From: Anaerovibrio sp.
Lineage (GTDB): Bacteria; Bacillota; Negativicutes; Selenomonadales; Selenomonadaceae
Assembly: GCF_024697385.1 (NCBI RefSeq)
Contig: NZ_JAILFV010000203.1
Location: forward strand, 1 to 45,646
Direction: 5' to 3'
Length of the DNA: 45,646 nucleotides
Under the pieces are notes generated by a model. That model was given only the letters and a program-made list of their open reading frames with translations. It made no database searches and was not told the origin of the DNA. Below are positions 24,673-33,700 of the stretch, one piece after another. Position 1 is the first letter of the stretch. Every line of letters begins with the position of its first letter. Position numbers and translations under genes: made by a program.

Positions 24673-26286
24673 TCATTTAGTATGACTCTTTTTGCCTAAA
24701 AAAGCAAGTGCCGCATTTATGCCATCAACTGCCGCACTCATAATCCCGCCGGCATAACCAGCGCCCTCACCAACAGGATAAAAGCCTGATAATGATTCAG
24801 ATTCATAGGTATCCCGATTCCTTATAATACGACAGGGAGCTGATGATCTTGACTCTATCCCGGTCATTACAGCCCCTGGATTATCAAAGCCTTTTATTTT
24901 GTGACCAAAATACGGCAACGCCACAGTCAACATATCACTGACAAAGTTTGGGAGACACTTATGCAGGTCTGCCGGTTTTACGCCGGGCCGGTACGATGGC
25001 ACAGTCAAATAGCTCTTGGAGCCCCGACGCCCTTCCAGAAAATCACCTACTGTCTGCACAGGAGCATAATAATCGCCGCCGCCCAGCTCAAAGGCCATTC
25101 GTTCCCATTTGCGCTGGAACTCTATTCCCCCCAACACATGTTGAGCAAAATCACTGGTAGAAACAGTCACCAGCAGCGCAGAATTTGCTACACCTGAATT
25201 GCGCTGATAGTTGCTCATACCGTTGGTTACTACTCCCCCGGATTCAGAGGCAGCTGCTACCACCTGTCCACCGGGGCACATGCAAAAGGAATATACTCCC
25301 CGCCCCCTGGTCTTATCGTTATAGGTCACAGCATAATCCGCCACAGGTAACAAGCTGTGTCCAGCCGCATCACCATACTGGGACATGTCAATCAATTCCT
25401 GAGGATGCTCTATTCTGACTCCAACGGCAAAGGGCTTTGCTTCCATACTCAGACCTGCATCATACAACATTTTATAAGTATCCCGCGCTGAATGACCTAT
25501 GGCAAAAAAGGCAGCCGATGCCGGAACCAGCTGTTCCCCATTAACTAACAGCCCCCTTAATGACCCATCGCTGTTTTTCTCCAAACCGGTAACCTGATTC
25601 TCAAATCGCACTTCACCGCCCAGGCTTATAATTTTTAGTCTGATATTCTTAACCACCTTACGCAAAATATCAGTTCCAATATGAGGCTTATGAAGATATT
25701 TTATATCCCCAGGTGCCCCTGCAGCAATAAAATCATCCAATACATTGCCTATTAACGGATCACTGACCCGAGTAGTCAGCTTGCCATCAGAAAATGTACC
25801 GGCTCCCCCTTCACCAAACTGAACATTGGAATTGGCCTGGAATGATCCCCCCTGCCAAAAAACCTGAATATCCTGGTGGCGCCGGTCCACATCACGGCCA
25901 CGCTCAAGAACAATTGGTCTGTAGCCCGCCCTGGCTAATGTGAGGGCCGCAAACATTCCGGCAGGACCGAAACCAACTACAACCGGCGACTGCTCATCAG
26001 CAGCAGGAGGCAGCCATTCCTTTTGCTTGGCGGCAACAGGAGCGACTCCAATATTACGGTCTTTTTTGAACCGGGCCAGCAGTTTTTTCTCTGCACCACC
26101 CACTTCAATATCAATTATATATACAAACTTGATGCTAGCCCCCTTATACCTTCTGGCATCTATCGCTTTACGAACAATTACCACCTCACTTACAGAGTGA
26201 GGTGGTAATCCCAATCGTTTTTCAGCCAAAATACCAAGAGGAGTTTCATCTTCAAAGGAAACATTGAAATTCTGAATCCTGATCAC
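24673..26286 (-). CDS. FAD-dependent dehydrogenase-like protein (COG2509 type)
   Basis: 537 aa. A small N-terminal domain (residues about 1-95) precedes a Rossmann FAD-binding motif VVGFGPAGMFAALTLARAG near residue 105. NVQFGEGGAGTFSDGKL and GVRIEHPQELID are blocks shared with the COG2509/YtfP-like flavoproteins of unknown function. The C-terminus GEGAGYAGGIMSAAVDG closes the FAD site. It begins with GTG overlapping the cdaR stop (GTGA). The substrate is unknown. The conserved placement within a c-di-AMP/GlmM operon suggests a wall- or redox-related role, which is inference only. Confidence 0.88.
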   Translation of the reverse strand: MIRIQNFNVSFEDETPLGILAEKRLGLPPHSVSEVVIVRKAIDARRYKGASIKFVYIIDIEVGGAEKKLLARFKKDRNIGVAPVAAKQKEWLPPAADEQSPVVVGFGPAGMFAALTLARAGYRPIVLERGRDVDRRHQDIQVFWQGGSFQANSNVQFGEGGAGTFSDGKLTTRVSDPLIGNVLDDFIAAGAPGDIKYLHKPHIGTDILRKVVKNIRLKIISLGGEVRFENQVTGLEKNSDGSLRGLLVNGEQLVPASAAFFAIGHSARDTYKMLYDAGLSMEAKPFAVGVRIEHPQELIDMSQYGDAAGHSLLPVADYAVTYNDKTRGRGVYSFCMCPGGQVVAAASESGGVVTNGMSNYQRNSGVANSALLVTVSTSDFAQHVLGGIEFQRKWERMAFELGGGDYYAPVQTVGDFLEGRRGSKSYLTVPSYRPGVKPADLHKCLPNFVSDMLTVALPYFGHKIKGFDNPGAVMTGIESRSSAPCRIIRNRDTYESESLSGFYPVGEGAGYAGGIMSAAVDGINAALAFLGKKSHTK

Positions 26287-27239
26287 GGTGTTGCCCCTTT
26301 CTTGCTGTCACCTTTTTTGATTATTACTTTTACAGATGCTTTTTTTACAGGTGCCAATATGCCATCAGGCAATACCAGCGTTACATCCCGTGTTATATCA
26401 CTATTATTGGCAGCATCAATGGAAAAGGTTTCAGTGTTAATTTCACTGATCCCCCCCAGCTGCGCTGCCTTACCTGTTATTTCCATGTGCTCCGGCTGGA
26501 CTGTAACAGAATCTATAACATATCCGTCCCCTGGGGAGCCATTGTACACCGCCTTAATAGGAACAACCTTCTTATCCACATCTGTCATTATCTTTGCCAT
26601 TACACCAATTTCATTTGGTACGACAGTGACCTCATCAACCCTGTCACCATTCCCATCCAATGGTATCAACTTGACATTGCTCTTAAAATCAACCGTGTTA
26701 TTTCCAAGAGATACATAGCCCACTACCCTGGCAACCTTTGACAGATTACTCTTAGGGCCGGAAACGACCACATGATCCTTGTCAGGAATTATCTTTTCCA
26801 ATGCACTGCGAGGCCCGGTATTACCGGAAACCTGAATATCTACAGCAATACTTTTCTCAATGATTTCCTCCATTTTAACCTCTATGGTCTGATCGGAAAT
26901 ATCTATTATCTCAAAGCCCTGTGGTACTACTACCCTGACTTTAATGGTATTAGTTCCCTCGCTTGCATCCTCAAGGTCCACAAAGGCCTTAAAATCATTG
27001 GAGCTGACAGATGTAAAGGACGAACGGGGAGCCTTTACCCTGACGGTAATTTCATTTAGCCCAAGCTCTACCTTGTAATTATCCGGCTCATTTATAGTGT
27101 ACACAGGAATAGTAAAGGTTGTATTGACCGGAGGATTCTGCTCATTCATTACAAATCCCCAAAGGACAATTGCAGCTATGAGGGCCAATATCTTGGCAGG
27201 AAGATTTTTTCTGAATAAATTTTTTAAACTATTTATCAT
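26283..27239 (-). CDS. cdaR: CdaA regulator CdaR (YbbR-domain protein)
   Basis: 318 aa. One N-terminal membrane anchor (residues about 14-31, with LALIAAIVLWGFV) is followed by several extracytoplasmic YbbR repeats rich in beta strands, recognisable by repeated patterns such as ITVRVKAPRSSF. The C-terminus is lysine rich. In Firmicutes CdaR binds and modulates the membrane cyclase CdaA. Here it overlaps cdaA by 11 nt. The number of YbbR repeats appears to be three but was not aligned. Confidence 0.92.
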   Translation of the reverse strand: MINSLKNLFRKNLPAKILALIAAIVLWGFVMNEQNPPVNTTFTIPVYTINEPDNYKVELGLNEITVRVKAPRSSFTSVSSNDFKAFVDLEDASEGTNTIKVRVVVPQGFEIIDISDQTIEVKMEEIIEKSIAVDIQVSGNTGPRSALEKIIPDKDHVVVSGPKSNLSKVARVVGYVSLGNNTVDFKSNVKLIPLDGNGDRVDEVTVVPNEIGVMAKIMTDVDKKVVPIKAVYNGSPGDGYVIDSVTVQPEHMEITGKAAQLGGISEINTETFSIDAANNSDITRDVTLVLPDGILAPVKKASVKVIIKKGDSKKGATP

Positions 27240-28080
27240 TTTTCTTCCTCCAATTAGCTATTATGTCCTTAAATTTAATGCTGTGCTTTTCCTCCAGGAA
27301 AAGTGGACGCAGACGCTGACGCAAGCTGTCATGGTTCATGTTACGCCTTATACGGCCGTTTTCAGCAATTGATACAACACCTGTTTCCTCACTGACGATA
27401 ATAATCATCGCATCACACTGTTCTGACAAGCCGATGGCTGACCTATGCCGTGTTCCCAATTCACTGCTCAGGGACCTGTCATCCGTCAATGGCAGATAGC
27501 AGCCAGCCGCCAGCATACGCTTTCCCCGTATTACCGCAGCACCGTCATGCAACGGTGTGTTTGGAATAAATACATTCATCAGGAATTCCGAGGTTACCAG
27601 TGCATCTATTTTTATACCTGTATCAATAATCTCATTTATTCCCACATTCTTTTCAATTACAATCAGGGCACCAATTTTTTTTGCGGCCATATTAAAAACA
27701 GCCTTATCAATTTCATTTATCAGGGTTTTGGCTTCCTCATCGTTAAGATATGCATCTATTCCCAGGAATTTACCCTGTCCGATACGCTCCAAGGCGCGAC
27801 GCAATTCTGGCTGAAAAACTATTGGTAAGGCCACAAACAAAAGAGTAAGAGTTTTCTGCAGCAGCCATGAGATTCCGTGAAGCTCCATGATATTTGCTGC
27901 CAGGGTAACTCCCAATAGCACAATAATGCCCTTTACCAGAGTAATGGCACGGGTGTCCTGTATCAATTCATACGCTTTATATAATATTATTGCAACAATA
28001 AGTATATCTATAACATCCCAAAAGCCCACCGTACTCAACAGTCCATGGAGCTGGAACATTTTTGGCAATTCAAATGGCAT
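27229..28080 (-). CDS. cdaA: Membrane diadenylate cyclase CdaA
   Basis: 283 aa. It makes cyclic di-AMP from two ATP. Three N-terminal membrane helices (residues about 18-95) precede a DAC catalytic domain with the hallmark motifs PLHDGAAVIRG and GTRHRSAIGLSE; all catalytic residues are there. ATG at 28080 is preferred over a TTG two codons earlier because GGGG lies 8 nt upstream. It heads the operon cdaA-cdaR-FAD protein-glmM-cbiK. Confidence 0.96.
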   Translation of the reverse strand: MPFELPKMFQLHGLLSTVGFWDVIDILIVAIILYKAYELIQDTRAITLVKGIIVLLGVTLAANIMELHGISWLLQKTLTLLFVALPIVFQPELRRALERIGQGKFLGIDAYLNDEEAKTLINEIDKAVFNMAAKKIGALIVIEKNVGINEIIDTGIKIDALVTSEFLMNVFIPNTPLHDGAAVIRGKRMLAAGCYLPLTDDRSLSSELGTRHRSAIGLSEQCDAMIIIVSEETGVVSIAENGRIRRNMNHDSLRQRLRPLFLEEKHSIKFKDIIANWRKKNDK

Positions 28081-28223
28081 ACGCAAAACCCCTTAATATA
28101 TTTGTACTTTATCAAATTCGAGAAAAAATGTATAAAATCCTGCAAATGCAAATACAAAAAGAATAATCCATATCAAAAATTGCATAACAGAAATGGAATA
28201 CCAGTGAAAATCACATATTGATT

Positions 28224-28251
28224 ATTATATAACAAACTAAAATGAAAACAA
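28224..28251 (-). promoter_or_regulatory. Promoter of the cdaA operon
   Basis: Minus strand TTGTTT (28246-28251), 16-bp spacer, TATAAT (28224-28229). Confidence 0.6.
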
Positions 28252-28379
28252 GCGGTAAAAGGTCCGTATTACTTTCAATATATATAAGGAAAAATACCCG
28301 CATATCATGTCACATTACATTAAAACCATGAATTGTACCTATTAAAAAAAATTATCATCGCCAACATGGATGGAAAACA

Positions 28380-28406
28380 AAAGGAGGGACACAAAGTCCC
28401 TCCTTT
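28380..28406 (-). terminator. Terminator of ilvE
   Basis: The perfect stem AAAGGAGGGAC/GTCCCTCCTTT with a 5-nt loop, followed on the minus strand by TTTTGTTTT. It starts about 70 nt after the ilvE stop. Confidence 0.9.
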
Positions 28407-28477
28407 ATCGACCTGGTCTTAACACCATTGTTAAACTCATGATTCAGGCAGAGCAGCTGCCCCTGCAGCTCCCTTTA

Positions 28478-29557
28478 TCAATATTCACCGGCCACATCAA
28501 TAAACCCGAAAGTATCCTCAACCTCACCAGTGTGCAGTCCATCGATAAAATCGTACATCTTTTGAGCAAATGGTCCAATTTTACCATCATTAAATACCAT
28601 TTTGATATTCTGACCATCATAGCCCAATTCACCTACAGGGGAAATTACCGCTGCAGTTCCTGATCCAAAAACTTCTTCCAGCTTATTATTTTTATAGTCC
28701 TCAATCAATTCATCAGTGGAAATTCTGCGTTCTTCCACTTCATAACCCCATGCTCTTGCTACCTGAAGCACAGTTCGTCTGGTAATACCATCAAGAATAG
28801 TACCATCCAATTCAGGAGTAACAATTTTATTGTCAATTTTAAAGAGAATGTTCATGGAGCCAACCTCACCAATATATTTACGCTCCACACCATCAAGCCA
28901 GAGTGTCTGGTCATACCCCTTCTGATGAGCTAACAGTCCGGCATGAAGTGATGCTGCATAATTGGCTGGGGTTTTGGCAGCACCAAGGCCACCACGCACT
29001 GCCCTGACATAAGTATCCTCTACCATTATCTTGACAGGAGCAAATCCATGTGCATAATACGCAGCAACAGGAGACAAAATAATCAACAGCTTATAGGATT
29101 TACTTACGCTGACCCCAAGATATGGATCATCGGCAAAAATAAACGGACGAATATAAAGACTCTGTCCAGGGCCATCAGGAATCCATTCCTTTTCTATATC
29201 AATCAGCTTCATGAGCGCTTCATAAACCAGCTTTTCATCCACCTGAGGAATATCAAGAATCTTAGCCGACTTGTTGAGTCTGGCAATATGATCCTTTGCG
29301 CGAAAAACGACGGCCTTGTTTCCCTTATACCGATATGCCTTGCAGCCTTCAAAAATTGCCTGTCCATAATGTAAGGTAGTGTTGGCAGGACTAACCTGAA
29401 TATCCTGATAAGGAATGATTCTTGGATCATGCCACCCCTTACCATCCTCGTAATCCATTTCAAACATATAATCCGTAAAATGAGTACCAAATCCAATTTT
29501 GGTTACATCCGGCTTTTCTTTCAAAGTATCCGCTTTAACAAAACGAATGTCTGTCAT
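28478..29557 (-). CDS. ilvE: Branched-chain amino acid aminotransferase
   Basis: 359 aa, the longer class of BCAT, a fold-type IV PLP enzyme. It interconverts Leu/Ile/Val and their keto acids with glutamate. LHYGQAIFEGCKAYR and YIRPFIFADDPYLGV form the substrate pocket, and GEVGSMNILF with TLLDGITRR-like ILDGITRRTVLQVA is the cofactor region. It is flanked by its own promoter and terminator, so it is monocistronic. The ribosome-binding site GGAGAT lies about 10 nt before the ATG. Confidence 0.95.
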   Translation of the reverse strand: MTDIRFVKADTLKEKPDVTKIGFGTHFTDYMFEMDYEDGKGWHDPRIIPYQDIQVSPANTTLHYGQAIFEGCKAYRYKGNKAVVFRAKDHIARLNKSAKILDIPQVDEKLVYEALMKLIDIEKEWIPDGPGQSLYIRPFIFADDPYLGVSVSKSYKLLIILSPVAAYYAHGFAPVKIMVEDTYVRAVRGGLGAAKTPANYAASLHAGLLAHQKGYDQTLWLDGVERKYIGEVGSMNILFKIDNKIVTPELDGTILDGITRRTVLQVARAWGYEVEERRISTDELIEDYKNNKLEEVFGSGTAAVISPVGELGYDGQNIKMVFNDGKIGPFAQKMYDFIDGLHTGEVEDTFGFIDVAGEY

Positions 29558-29617
29558 AAATATACATCTCCTATCTCTATTTACAAATATGTGTAATTTT
29601 TAATCACATTATAGAGA

Positions 29618-29646
29618 ATTATAACGCTACAGTGTTAATAAATCAA
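29618..29646 (-). promoter_or_regulatory. Promoter of ilvE
   Basis: Minus strand TTGATT (29641-29646), 17-bp spacer, TATAAT (29618-29623), with GCGT before the -10 as in the smc and cbiD upstream regions. Confidence 0.75.
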
Positions 29647-29716
29647 GACTATATACTACAGTTATTCATTTTTTGTAAAATGTGGCTTCTTTCAGGGGTG
29701 CTGTTCATATTACGGC

Positions 29717-31279
29717 CTATAATCCGGCAACGTCTATTTCAATAAGTACACTGCCAAGGGAATTGATAATATCTGAGGCTATCAGGCCATTTCCTTTTTC
29801 AGCACCAGCTATATCACCCGCCCGGCCATGGATGTAGACTCCAACCAAAGGGGCAGCCCCAGGGCAGGTCTGCTGGACCATACCGGCTATAACTCCTGCC
29901 AGCACATCACCACTGCCGGCAGTAGCCATTCCGGGATTACCAACACCGGTAGCATACGCCCTGCCATCAGGGTACACCACAACGGTACATTCGCTTTTCA
30001 CAACAAATATGGCATTGCACGCAAAGGCAGCTGCCCTGACTTTTCCCAATAAATCGCCTCTTAGCTGTTCCACGGTGATATCCAGCAAAGCTGCCATTTC
30101 ACCCAGGTGAGGTGTCAAGACAGGTATCCTTTTACAGCTTCTCAACAAATCCTGTCTTCCCCGCAAGGCAAACAGTGCATCTGCGTCTATCACCAGCTGA
30201 GCCTCACTTGCCGAAATAAAATCCCTGACCATATCCATTGTTCCGGCATTCCGTCCCAAGCCCGGCCCCAGCAATACGACATCATAATCTTCAGCCTTAT
30301 TCAGTAAGGGTACCAGCGCACCCCGGCCAATTTCCCCGGTTTCAGACTCCTCCACAGGCATGGTCATGATCTCCGGCAAAAGCGTTTCAAAAATATTGTT
30401 CAAACTGTCTGCACAGGCAAGAGTAACCACACCTGCACCTGCCCTAAGAGCAGCTTTTGAAGCCAATGCCGCAGCACCTGTCATCCCCCTGGAACCAGCC
30501 ACCACCAGAATACGACCACATTTCCCCTTATGCACATCAAGAGCTCTTTTGCGAATGTTGGCGCTTGCAAGCTGGCTGTTTATCAGCGTCTGATTGACTG
30601 GATAGTCTGCCAAGATGCTGGCCGGTACACCGATGTCCTTTACCTGCCAAATGCCGGTATACTCCCGCCCGGGAGAAAAGAACAGTCCCCATTTAGGTGC
30701 AAACAGGGTTACTGTCACATCTGCCCTTATGGCAGTATCTGTCACCGCACCGGTGGAAGCATCCACCCCCGTGGGTACATCTATGGCTAAAACCGGGCAA
30801 TCACTGTCATTTATCATCTGTATCAGGGTCTTTACATTATCTCTTAATCTACCTGAATAACCGGTACCCATTATGCCATCAATGGCAAAGTCAGAATGTG
30901 ACAAATTCCGGGCCAGGCGGTTCATGGCAGCCTCCGAATCAAGGATAATTGCATCGATTCCCATGCTGGTCAGTACCTTGTAATTGGCTGCAGTGGCAGG
31001 TGACATCCTTTCTGGCATACCAACAATAAACACACTCGGAATACCACCGGCATTATAGATGTACCTCGCTGTAACCAATGCATCACCGCCATTATTCCCA
31101 GTACCGGCAATAATACATATACCTGCCCCCTCAATAAAGCCCAGCCTATCCTTCAGGGCTTTATACACACTTCGTCCTGCATTTTCCACGAGTACAATTT
31201 CCGGTAAGCCAAGCTCCTCAACAATTTTCCCGTCCACAGCCTTCATTTCCTCAGGCAGGGGAATTCGCATGCCTTCCAT
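29717..31279 (-). CDS. nnr: Bifunctional NAD(P)HX epimerase / ADP-dependent NAD(P)HX dehydratase
   Basis: 520 aa. It repairs hydrated NAD(P)H. The N-terminal YjeF_N epimerase domain (about 1-210) has NAGRSVY, AGTGNNGGDALV and DGIMGTGYSG. The C-terminal ribokinase-like dehydratase domain (about 230-515) has AGSRGMTGAAAL, LTPHLGEMA and the catalytic NPGMATAGSGDVLAG. The ATG at 31279 follows GGAGGGG; the frame is open to 31300, but that would overlap acpS. It lies 2 nt after acpS, a common pairing in bacteria. Confidence 0.95.
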   Translation of the reverse strand: MEGMRIPLPEEMKAVDGKIVEELGLPEIVLVENAGRSVYKALKDRLGFIEGAGICIIAGTGNNGGDALVTARYIYNAGGIPSVFIVGMPERMSPATAANYKVLTSMGIDAIILDSEAAMNRLARNLSHSDFAIDGIMGTGYSGRLRDNVKTLIQMINDSDCPVLAIDVPTGVDASTGAVTDTAIRADVTVTLFAPKWGLFFSPGREYTGIWQVKDIGVPASILADYPVNQTLINSQLASANIRKRALDVHKGKCGRILVVAGSRGMTGAAALASKAALRAGAGVVTLACADSLNNIFETLLPEIMTMPVEESETGEIGRGALVPLLNKAEDYDVVLLGPGLGRNAGTMDMVRDFISASEAQLVIDADALFALRGRQDLLRSCKRIPVLTPHLGEMAALLDITVEQLRGDLLGKVRAAAFACNAIFVVKSECTVVVYPDGRAYATGVGNPGMATAGSGDVLAGVIAGMVQQTCPGAAPLVGVYIHGRAGDIAGAEKGNGLIASDIINSLGSVLIEIDVAGL

Positions 31280-31281
31280 TT

Positions 31282-31653
31282 TCACCCCTCCAATACACAC
31301 TGCGCTACAGCATTATGCCTTGAATGACTTATACTTATCCAAACTGATTTTACGCCCTTTTGGACAGCAAACTCCTCATACCAGCCGGATAATTTAACCA
31401 TAGGGCACCCCAATGAATCATTCAGGATTTCAATATCCTGGAGCGAACCGTTACGAAGTCCGGTGCCAAAGGCCTTGAGAACAGCCTCCTTGGCTGCAAA
31501 CCTTCCGGCAAAGGATTCATCACTGCCCTTGCCTCTGCTTTTACAATATGCAATCTCATCTGCAGAATAAACTCTTGTTAAAAAAGCCTCTTTAGCCACA
31601 GCTTTTTTTATCCTGTCAATTTCCACAATATCCATGCCAATTCCCAAGACCAT
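31282..31653 (-). CDS. acpS: Holo-[acyl-carrier-protein] synthase AcpS
   Basis: 123 aa. It transfers 4'-phosphopantetheine from CoA to acyl carrier protein. GIGMDIVEIDRI at the N-terminus holds the metal-binding Asp, and FAGRFAAKEAVLKAFGTG holds the conserved Glu and Lys. ISISHSRHNAVA is the C-terminal motif. ATG at 31653 with GGAGCT is preferred; the open frame reaches 31704, but the extra sequence would run through the motB terminator hairpin. The gene sits just behind that terminator with no clear promoter of its own. Confidence 0.94.
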   Translation of the reverse strand: MVLGIGMDIVEIDRIKKAVAKEAFLTRVYSADEIAYCKSRGKGSDESFAGRFAAKEAVLKAFGTGLRNGSLQDIEILNDSLGCPMVKLSGWYEEFAVQKGVKSVWISISHSRHNAVAQCVLEG

Positions 31654-31680
31654 AAATAGCTCCTGTCCGTAAATAGAAAA

Positions 31681-31698
31681 AGGGCTCTTCTGAGCCCT
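31681..31698 (-). terminator. Terminator of motA-motB
   Basis: The perfect 7-bp stem AGGGCTC/GAGCCCT with a 4-nt loop, followed on the minus strand by TTTTTC. It starts 14 nt after the motB stop. Confidence 0.82.
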
Positions 31699-31712
31699 CC
31701 ACATTAATAAAG

Positions 31713-32483
31713 TTAACGAATCGTCTGCATTTCAGACTTATCGAGGTGAACCGCACGCTCAATCAAAACCTCAACACGCCTGTTCTGTGAGCGCCCCTCC
31801 TCAGTGGTATTACTTGCAGCCGGTCTGTACTGACTGCACCCAAGGGCACTGAAACGGGCAGGGTTCATCCTTGCATCCTGTGCCAAAATGAATTTCATGA
31901 AATTAACTGCACGCATTGTACTCAATTCCCAGTTTGAAGGAAATTGTGGACTGCTGATAGGCACATCATCTGTATGTCCGGAAACCAATATTCTCTGTGG
32001 AATTGGTGCAATCAATGCAGCAATCGCCGGACCTATACGCTGTACCCCAGGAACCAGGTCTGCTGATCCTGACGGGAACAGGGCCTTTTCCTTGATCCTT
32101 ATCATAAGGCCATCCTCAGTCATGGTAGTACTGAGATCTTCCTGTAACTCATTTTGTTCAATATATTGGTCCAGACTCCTCTTTACAGCTTCCAGCTGGC
32201 TGTTTTCAGCAAGGTATGCCTCTACACCACCATCCTCACTGGACACCATATCACGGGAACTGTTATTTGATGGGCCTGCCCCCTCAAAAAATGAAGGTCC
32301 GCCTAAATTAAAGGCTGAGCTAAATGCCTGAGCCATCTGTGTAAGCTTTGTTTCATCAGTCTGAGAAATAGCAAACAAACATATAAACAGTGCCAGAAGC
32401 AATGTCATCAAGTCAGAATATGGCAGCAGCCATGCCTCGGAGGCTTCTTCTTCATGGGGCTTCGGTCTTTTTTTCTTTGCCAT
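31713..32483 (-). CDS. motB: Flagellar motor stator protein MotB
   Basis: 256 aa. A lysine-rich cytoplasmic start is followed by one membrane helix with WLLPYSDLMTLLLALFI, in which D24 is the likely proton- or sodium-binding Asp. After a linker, an OmpA-like peptidoglycan-binding domain (about 130-240) has VSGHTDDVPI and NWELSTMRAVN. It pairs with MotA 3 nt upstream. No other flagellar genes are in view. The ion used cannot be decided safely from this sequence. Confidence 0.95.
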   Translation of the reverse strand: MAKKKRPKPHEEEASEAWLLPYSDLMTLLLALFICLFAISQTDETKLTQMAQAFSSAFNLGGPSFFEGAGPSNNSSRDMVSSEDGGVEAYLAENSQLEAVKRSLDQYIEQNELQEDLSTTMTEDGLMIRIKEKALFPSGSADLVPGVQRIGPAIAALIAPIPQRILVSGHTDDVPISSPQFPSNWELSTMRAVNFMKFILAQDARMNPARFSALGCSQYRPAASNTTEEGRSQNRRVEVLIERAVHLDKSEMQTIR

Positions 32484-32486
32484 CTG

Positions 32487-33263
32487 TTACTCCTCCTTCT
32501 TCAAGCCTTCACGGTCAGTCTGAGGAATGAATACCATCAGCTTTGCCTCAATGGCTGTAGGAGAATCACCGGCCTGCAGGGAAAGAATACCCTCAATAAT
32601 CATACGCTTCTGATTGATTTCCTGCTCAGACATAATCTTCAGCTTGTTACAGAACGGCAGCCACAATACATAACCTGTAAATATACCAAGTATTGTTGCT
32701 ACGAACGCAGCAGCTATGGAATGACCCAGCTTATCGATATCATTCAGGTTACCCAGTGCGGCTATCAGACCAACAACGGCGCCCAGTACGCCCAGTGTCG
32801 GAGCATAGGTTCCTGCCTGTGAAAACATGGAACGGTTTTCCGCATGACGGGCCTGCATTATAGACAGCTCCGCATCCAGTACATCACTAACAAATTCCGG
32901 CTCCATACCATCTATGACCATTCCTAAGCCAGTACGGAAAAATGGATCCTCAATCTCCTGCACCTTGCTCTCCAAGGCAAGTATACCTTCTCTACGGGCC
33001 AACTGTGAGAGCTCAATGAAAAGCTGCAGCAATTCACCCTGGGATTGAAGCTTATTTTTCTTAAAGGTCATAGTCAAAAGCTTAGGAAACTTCAATACCT
33101 GGTCCATACGGAAACCAATAAAAATACATGAAGCTGTACCACCTATGATGATAAGAAACGCCGCCGGGTTATTAAGTGCAGATATCGGAGCGCCTTTTAT
33201 TACCATACCAACGAATACAGAAATAAGACCCATAACCAGACCAACGACTGTAGCTAATTCCAA
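32487..33263 (-). CDS. motA: Flagellar motor stator protein MotA
   Basis: 258 aa with four predicted membrane helices and the large cytoplasmic loop between helices 2 and 3 (about 55-145) that meets the rotor. ARREGILALE and the C-terminal TYAPTLGVLGAVVGLI are family motifs. The start is a TTG at 33263 with GGGGG 7-8 nt upstream; no nearby ATG has better support. A weak sigma-A-like promoter lies upstream. Confidence 0.94.
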   Translation of the reverse strand: MELATVVGLVMGLISVFVGMVIKGAPISALNNPAAFLIIIGGTASCIFIGFRMDQVLKFPKLLTMTFKKNKLQSQGELLQLFIELSQLARREGILALESKVQEIEDPFFRTGLGMVIDGMEPEFVSDVLDAELSIMQARHAENRSMFSQAGTYAPTLGVLGAVVGLIAALGNLNDIDKLGHSIAAAFVATILGIFTGYVLWLPFCNKLKIMSEQEINQKRMIIEGILSLQAGDSPTAIEAKLMVFIPQTDREGLKKEE

Positions 33264-33317
33264 AATAATTCCCCCTGTTCAACAACCTATATTTCAATAG
33301 TTGTGATATATCTTATG

Positions 33318-33346
33318 CTCATATCTTAAAATAAATATATCTGCAA
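33318..33346 (-). promoter_or_regulatory. Possible promoter of motA-motB
   Basis: Minus strand TTGCAG (33341-33346), 17-bp spacer, TATGAG (33318-33323). No sigma-28 motif (TAAA-N15-GCCGATAA) was seen. Confidence 0.4.
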
Positions 33347-33599
33347 AAAGCTCCAACCAGCAGATATAACAATCACTTCACCCCATAATATTCACCATTG
33401 CCCGTGATGAATAACATTGGAAAAAGGAACCCTGTTCACAGTTATATTCAATAAAAAAACACAAAATCCTACTCATACCATAAGATTTATTTTAATTATA
33501 CAACAAAAATAAAAAAATACAAAAAAACCTAGTACTTATGGAAAAAAATAGTCCTTTAGCCTTAAAAATAAATTAATATTATTGTACCATAAAAATCAT

Positions 33600-33627
33600 T
33601 TAACATTCATACTACATATGATATAAT
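33600..33627 (+). promoter_or_regulatory. Promoter of lysR
   Basis: TTAACA (33600-33605), 16-bp spacer, TATAAT (33622-33627). This gives a leader of about 180 nt. Confidence 0.6.
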
Positions 33628-33671
33628 AATCTTCGGATAATTATCAGTTATTACGCAAAAAATAAATCTTA

Positions 33672-33700
33672 TTCAGCAGGCGATCAATGAGCCTGCTGAA
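33672..33700 (+). other. Leader hairpin upstream of lysR
   Basis: A perfect 10-bp inverted repeat, TTCAGCAGGC and GCCTGCTGAA around a 9-nt loop, inside the untranslated leader. No T run follows, so it is not a standard terminator. Confidence 0.7.

Larger units (their letters stand above)
28081..28477. other. Intergenic region between ilvE and cdaA
   Basis: 397 bp, very AT-rich and without a gene. It holds the cdaA promoter on the minus strand (28224-28251), a leader of about 135 nt to cdaA in which I recognise no known riboswitch, and the ilvE terminator (28380-28406). In particular I do not see the conserved pattern of the ydaO c-di-AMP riboswitch. Confidence 0.6.
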
